Shown in pieces: positions 60,314 to 64,000 of a stretch of 64,000 nt of DNA (positions are counted from its first letter, which is position 1; every line of letters begins with the position of its first letter). The stretch spans positions 62,001 through 126,000 of the forward strand of contig JAICSO010000012.1 of assembly GCA_025936825.1 (NCBI GenBank). Direction: 5' to 3'. Position numbers and translations under genes: made by a program. The stretch is from Terriglobales bacterium. Lineage in GTDB: Bacteria; Acidobacteriota; Terriglobia; Terriglobales; Acidobacteriaceae. The notes beneath the pieces were generated by a model. It was given only the letters and a program-made list of their open reading frames with translations, was not told the origin of the DNA and did no database searches.

Positions 60314-62170
60314 ATGCGCACACGACAAACCTTCGTCTCCATCACTTTTGCCCTCAGTTTCCTGGCACTATGCTCAACCGGCTCTGCACAAGCCGCATCG
60401 CCATGTCCGCTGAGCACCACCAATCCGTCCGTAACTGTTTGTACGCCTACGCCGAATGCGCTGGTGCAGAGCGCAGTCAACGTCGTTGCCGGTACGACCG
60501 ATACAAACACCGTCACAGCAGTGCAGATCTATCTCGATAACAAGCTGTACACGACGGTTCATGCGAACTCCATTAACACGTTCGTGACTGTTCCTATTGG
60601 GTACCACCTGATCACCGTGCAGGGGTGGGACTCGACAGGGGCAACATTCAAGACCAACGTTCCGGTGGCCATGCAGCCGCCATGTGCATTGAACCAGGCA
60701 AACCAGAGCATGACGATCTGTTCACTGGTGCCAGGATCAGTCGTGAGCCAGCCATTTCATGTCGTCGCGGCTGCGAACGACACCAACCCTGTGAAGTCAA
60801 TGACGCTGTTCATTGACGGGGTGGGTAAAGGCGGAATTTCCAATTCTGCGATTCTCGACATGTATGTGAGTAATCTAACCGTCGGTTCTCATTCGATTGC
60901 CGTGCAGGCTCAGGACAGCACCGGAGTGCTGTTCAAGCAGCGCTTCGACATCAAAGTGACCGCTGCCTCGCAAGGGCTAGCGAATCTGAAGCACATCATT
61001 TTCTTCGCGCAGGAGAACCGCGGATTCGACGACTACTTCGGCATGCTGGGGCAGTACAAGGCCTCTCTCGGATTGGCAAATGATGTCGATGGACTGAACC
61101 TCAATGCCGCCATTCCCAATACACAAGGGCAGCTTGTTCATCCGTTTCATTACCAAACCGTCTGCACCGAGAATCTCAGTCCCTCGTGGAACGAAAGCCA
61201 CGCGGATGTGGATGGTGGCCTGATGGATGGCTTTATGAGGAGTTCGACTTCGGTGCCCTCTACGATTGATCCCACCGGCACCCGCGCCATGGGCTACTAC
61301 ACTCAGGCGGACTTGCCTTACTACTACGAGTTGGCGGCGCGGTTTGCCACCAGTGATCGATGGTTCTCGCCGGTTTTGACCAACACAATTCCCAACCGGT
61401 TTTATCTGTTTACGGCGACGTCATGGGGCAATGCGTTTCCGGTAAATCCGCCGTCGGGTGGATTCACGCAGCCGACGATCTTCGACCACCTGGATCAGGC
61501 AGGGGTGAGCTGGCGTTACTACTACCAGGATGGGCCTTCGTCTGCGCTGATCCAGCAGTTCTCGACTTATCGGCGCGACGCGGCCAAGGTGGTGCCGATC
61601 AGCAACTGGGCGACAGACCTTCAGAATCCTTCAACGTTGCCGTCGGTGATCTTTATCGAGCGCGCGGGAGTTTCCGGGCTGGATGAGCATCCGGGCGCCA
61701 ATATTCAAAAGGGAGCGGCGGACGCGGCGAACATCATCAACACCTTCATCAACAGTCCGTCGTGGCCGACATCGGCGTTCATCCTCACTTATGACGAGGG
61801 CGGTGGCTTGTACGAGCATGTCCTCCCCGGACGCGAGATCAAGCCGGACAATTTAGCCCCGATACTGCGATCAACTGACAAGCCGGGCGATTTCAACCAG
61901 ACGGGATTCCGCGTACCGCTGGTGGTCGTCTCGCCATGGGTGAAACCGAGTTTCGTCTCGCATACGACGAGAGATTACACGTCGATCCTGCGTCTGATCG
62001 AAGATACGTTCAATGTCGCGCCGCTGACGCTTCGCGACAAGAACGCGGACAACATGATGGAATTCTTCGATTTCTCAGCAGGGCCTCGTTTGCTGACGCC
62101 TCCACCGCTTCCTGCGCAGCCGACGAACGGGACCTGCAATAACAATCTAGAGAAGGCGCCTGGGTTCTAA
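60314..62170 (+). CDS. Exported Ig-like/phosphoesterase (phospholipase C-type) protein
   Basis: 618 residues. Signal peptide (FALSFLALCSTGSAQA), two Ig-like repeats of about 90 residues (VQSAVNVVAGTTDTNTVTAVQIYLD; VSQPFHVVAAANDTNPVKSMTLFID), then a phosphoesterase/alkaline-phosphatase-fold domain. HIIFFAQENRGFDDYFGML, FMRSSTS, NTIPNRFYLFTATSWG, HPGANIQKGAA, ILTYDEGGGLYEHV and VPLVVVSPWVKPSFVSHTTRDYTSILRLIE are the usual blocks of the PF04185 family, which includes phospholipases C and acid phosphatases. The Ig-like part may bind surfaces. It stands alone between a terminator and the RiPP region. Confidence 0.87.
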   Translation: MRTRQTFVSITFALSFLALCSTGSAQAASPCPLSTTNPSVTVCTPTPNALVQSAVNVVAGTTDTNTVTAVQIYLDNKLYTTVHANSINTFVTVPIGYHLITVQGWDSTGATFKTNVPVAMQPPCALNQANQSMTICSLVPGSVVSQPFHVVAAANDTNPVKSMTLFIDGVGKGGISNSAILDMYVSNLTVGSHSIAVQAQDSTGVLFKQRFDIKVTAASQGLANLKHIIFFAQENRGFDDYFGMLGQYKASLGLANDVDGLNLNAAIPNTQGQLVHPFHYQTVCTENLSPSWNESHADVDGGLMDGFMRSSTSVPSTIDPTGTRAMGYYTQADLPYYYELAARFATSDRWFSPVLTNTIPNRFYLFTATSWGNAFPVNPPSGGFTQPTIFDHLDQAGVSWRYYYQDGPSSALIQQFSTYRRDAAKVVPISNWATDLQNPSTLPSVIFIERAGVSGLDEHPGANIQKGAADAANIINTFINSPSWPTSAFILTYDEGGGLYEHVLPGREIKPDNLAPILRSTDKPGDFNQTGFRVPLVVVSPWVKPSFVSHTTRDYTSILRLIEDTFNVAPLTLRDKNADNMMEFFDFSAGPRLLTPPPLPAQPTNGTCNNNLEKAPGF

Positions 62171-62213
62171 CGGCGCGATTTTTTTTGCCTTTGTCCAAAG
62201 GTGAAGCCATCTT

Positions 62214-62232
62214 GGCATGGGGGGCCCATGCC
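62214..62232. other. Hairpin GGCATGGG-ggg-CCCATGCC
   Basis: A perfect 8-bp stem with a three-base loop. It contains the ATG of a 24-codon Cys-rich reading frame (see findings). Confidence 0.7.
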
Positions 62233-62340
62233 GGGCCTCCGCTTGTGGAAAACCTGCTTGTCTTCCTGCACTTACGGCTGTTTGCCGAACCTATGTAGCT
62301 AATACAAACCGTAGTGGTCCCTGCTAAGGTGAACGCAAGC

Positions 62341-62360
62341 GTCTCAAATCAGATTGAGAC
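62341..62360. promoter_or_regulatory. Small inverted repeat upstream of the pqqD-like gene
   Basis: GTCTCA-aatcagat-TGAGAC, 6-bp arms, 31 bases before the proposed ATG. It could be an operator or a leader hairpin; there is no further support. Confidence 0.35.
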
Positions 62361-62390
62361 AGGTTGTGGGCACTCTGGAGGGCTTGCCGG

Positions 62391-62687
62391 ATGTTGCGTT
62401 ATGTCCGATCGAGTTCCGTTGTCTCGCGGGTGATTGCTGAAGAAACCCTGATCGTGCCGGTCCGGCGCGGCGTAGGCGACCTCGCTTCTATCTACAGCCT
62501 TAATCCTGCCGCGAGTTCCATCTGGAATGCCATCTCAGAGCCTCGTACCCAAAATGAAATCATTGAATTGCTGCAGCAGGAATTCGATGCGCCAACAAAA
62601 GCGGTGGTCTCCGACGTGGACGCATTTCTGTCAGAGATGAGTGCGGCTGGCCTGGTTGAAACGACCGAGGTCGAGGTCGCTGCATGA
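62391..62687 (+). CDS. PqqD-like peptide chaperone
   Basis: About 98 residues from the ATG. VIAEETLIVPVRRGVGDLASIYSLNPAASSIWNAISEPRTQNEIIELLQQEFDA matches the RiPP recognition element (PqqD) family, with the beta-strand pair and three helices; LNPAASSIWNAI is the best part. PqqD proteins bind precursor leader peptides and pass them to radical SAM enzymes. It overlaps the radical SAM gene by four bases. The longer ORF-track start (GTG, 9 codons) is not needed. Confidence 0.87.
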   Translation: MLRYVRSSSVVSRVIAEETLIVPVRRGVGDLASIYSLNPAASSIWNAISEPRTQNEIIELLQQEFDAPTKAVVSDVDAFLSEMSAAGLVETTEVEVAA

Positions 62688-63946
62688 CGCTGACGAAGTC
62701 ATCGTACGGCGAGTTTAGCCTCGATCTGCACCAGCGCGTAGGAGAGAAACGTATCCCGATAGAGGTTTCTCTCGAAGTGACGCGACGCTGCCCGCTCGAG
62801 TGCCAGCACTGCTACAACAACCTGCCCATGAGTGATCTTGGCGCGCGTAATCGCGAGTTGAGCAAGCAAGAGTATTTCGCATTGCTGGATGAACTCGCGG
62901 ATATGGGCGTGTTGTGGGTGCTTTTCACGGGCGGCGAGATCTTCGCACGCAAAGATTTCCTTGAGATATACACCCATGCCAAGAGCAAAGGATTTCTGAT
63001 TACGCTGTTTACGAACGGCATCCTGATCAACGAGAAGATTGCCGATTATCTGCGCGAATACCCGCCGTTTGGAATCGAGATCACCCTCTACGGTCGAACC
63101 AAAGAAACCTACGAGACCCTCACCGCCATGCCCGGCAGCTACGACCGTTGCATGCGCGGCATACGACTGCTGTTGGATCGTGGGCTGCCGCTGAAACTGA
63201 AGACTGTAGGTACGAGCATTAACAAACACGAAGTTCGCGAGATGAGAAGATTCGCCGAGGAGGAACTCGGCGTGGAATTCAAGTTTGATGCTCTTCTCAA
63301 TCCCCGTATTGACTGTTCGCGTGCTCCGCTGGGTATCAGGCTTTCGCCGGATGAGGTGGTTTCTCTGGATCTGCAGTGGCAGAAACTGGCGGATGCCCAC
63401 CGACAATCCTTGGATCGAGAATTGGCCTCTCCCAATTACGGCAGCGATGCCGTTTACGGCTGTGGAGGCGGTATAAAAAGCTTCGCCATCGATCCGTATG
63501 GAATGATGAGTATCTGCGTACTCTCTCATCGTGACACCTATGACATTCGCCAGGGCAGTGTTCGCGCCGGGTGGGAGAAATTCTTATTCGAGGTGCGTGA
63601 GAAGAAGCGTACTCGACCTTCGAAATGCATAACCTGTCGGCTTCATTCGGTCTGCAGTATGTGCCCGGCGAACGGTGAACTCGAAAACGGCGATCCGGAG
63701 TCCCCGGTGGAATTCCTATGCGAAGTAGCGCATTTGCGGGCGGCGGCTTTGGGATTCACCGTGCCCGAACACGGGGAGTGTGAATTGTGTAGCGCTGCCG
63801 GGCGTGTCCTTCTGCGGGAGCGTGCCGATCGAGTTTTGGCCGGCAGCGATCTTCCCGCCTGGAATCGGAATTCGACCTTGCTGCCAATATTGAGTAATTC
63901 GGCGGGCATTTCCGCGGGCTGTGGGGGATGCGCGGCGAGTGCGTAG
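62684..63946 (+). CDS. Radical SAM/SPASM peptide maturase
   Basis: 420 residues. The [4Fe-4S]-SAM motif is RRCPLECQHCYNN (Cys36, 40, 43), then VLFTGGEIFARKDFLEIY and EITLYGRTKETYETLTAMPG. The SPASM region has YGCGGGIKSFAIDPYGMMSICVLS, KCITCRLHSVCSMCPANGE and FLCEVAHLRA, giving ligands for two more clusters. A tail of about 55 residues follows with ECELCSAAG and the end ISAGCGGCAASA, not usual for the family. Coupled to the pqqD gene by overlap. It probably modifies a RiPP precursor encoded near here or beyond the edge. Confidence 0.92.
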   Translation: MTLTKSSYGEFSLDLHQRVGEKRIPIEVSLEVTRRCPLECQHCYNNLPMSDLGARNRELSKQEYFALLDELADMGVLWVLFTGGEIFARKDFLEIYTHAKSKGFLITLFTNGILINEKIADYLREYPPFGIEITLYGRTKETYETLTAMPGSYDRCMRGIRLLLDRGLPLKLKTVGTSINKHEVREMRRFAEEELGVEFKFDALLNPRIDCSRAPLGIRLSPDEVVSLDLQWQKLADAHRQSLDRELASPNYGSDAVYGCGGGIKSFAIDPYGMMSICVLSHRDTYDIRQGSVRAGWEKFLFEVREKKRTRPSKCITCRLHSVCSMCPANGELENGDPESPVEFLCEVAHLRAAALGFTVPEHGECELCSAAGRVLLRERADRVLAGSDLPAWNRNSTLLPILSNSAGISAGCGGCAASA

Positions 63947-63963
63947 ATGTCGAGGGGGCAATC

Positions 63964-64000
63964 ATGAGTGACAACTCGGAGCAGCGGCTCAAGAAAAAGT
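63964..64000 (+). CDS. Start of a gene cut by the window edge
   Basis: ATG after GAGGGGGCAATC, reading MSDNSEQRLKKK to the edge. It follows the radical SAM gene by 17 bases and is probably in the same operon. A precursor, kinase-like or transport component is possible. Nothing can be said about the family. Confidence 0.5.
   Translation, partial: MSDNSEQRLKKK

Overview
The window looks like a chromosomal segment of a free-living acidobacterium (Acidobacteriota, Terriglobia/Koribacter-like). This is inferred from the moderate-to-high GC, the plant-polymer glycosidases, typical housekeeping blocks (phoH-ybeY-CBS/CorC-era; gap-pgk-tpiA; asd-lysC-dapB-dapA-dapD), VKOR in place of DsbB, and small palindromic repeat families in many intergenic gaps. 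No 16S gene or database search was available, so the taxonomic call is an inference. I see no phage, transposase or CRISPR array.

Layout. 1-4.8 kb: tail of a GH3 beta-glucosidase, a GPH sugar:cation symporter, a GH10 xylanase whose N-terminus runs through a palindromic repeat, and an exported M20 amidohydrolase. 4.8-7.9 kb (minus): a frameshifted membrane protein gene, RNase HII, an RsbU-type phosphatase and ribosomal protein S20. 8.2-12.0 kb: phoH, ybeY, CBS/CorC protein, era, then a convergent sugar-nucleotide epimerase. 13.1-20.0 kb: an eight-gene, translationally coupled operon (SPFH/zinc-ribbon protein, AdoMet decarboxylase, two DUF4178 proteins, a small membrane protein, a DUF350 protein, a membrane-anchored spermidine synthase and a Tat-exported FAD amine oxidase), followed by tRNA-Arg(UCU). 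This is the strongest candidate for an under-described system. 20.3-24.4 kb: a small coiled-coil protein, a MEDS histidine kinase, a PNPOx-like protein, gluconokinase and an ACS-type transporter.

24.4-35.2 kb: a second dense cluster that looks like specialised lipid synthesis: degenerate HAD fused to a fatty acyl reductase, an SDR thioester-reductase-like protein, a pyruvyl-transferase-like protein, two acyl-activating enzymes, an enoyl-CoA hydratase, an ACP and a diacylglycerol/sphingosine-kinase-like protein. 35.2-41.6 kb: split thioredoxin/VKOR pair, exported OB-fold-like protein, gap, pgk, macro-domain protein, HAD hydrolase, tpiA. 41.8-48.5 kb (minus): diaminopimelate/lysine genes, with dapA carrying an unusual Cys-rich C-terminal extension.

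48.6-53.3 kb (minus): ECF sigma factor, zinc-finger anti-sigma, DUF4097 protein, shikimate kinase, exported hypothetical, AI-2E-type permease. 53.5-58.6 kb: POT peptide transporter, PD-(D/E)XK nuclease, repeat-rich spacer, GAF protein, DUF4197 protein and small conserved proteins. 58.8-62.2 kb: exported proteins including a beta-barrel and an Ig-like/phosphoesterase enzyme. 62.4-64.0 kb: a PqqD-like protein plus radical SAM/SPASM maturase, the beginning of a probable RiPP locus that runs off the window.
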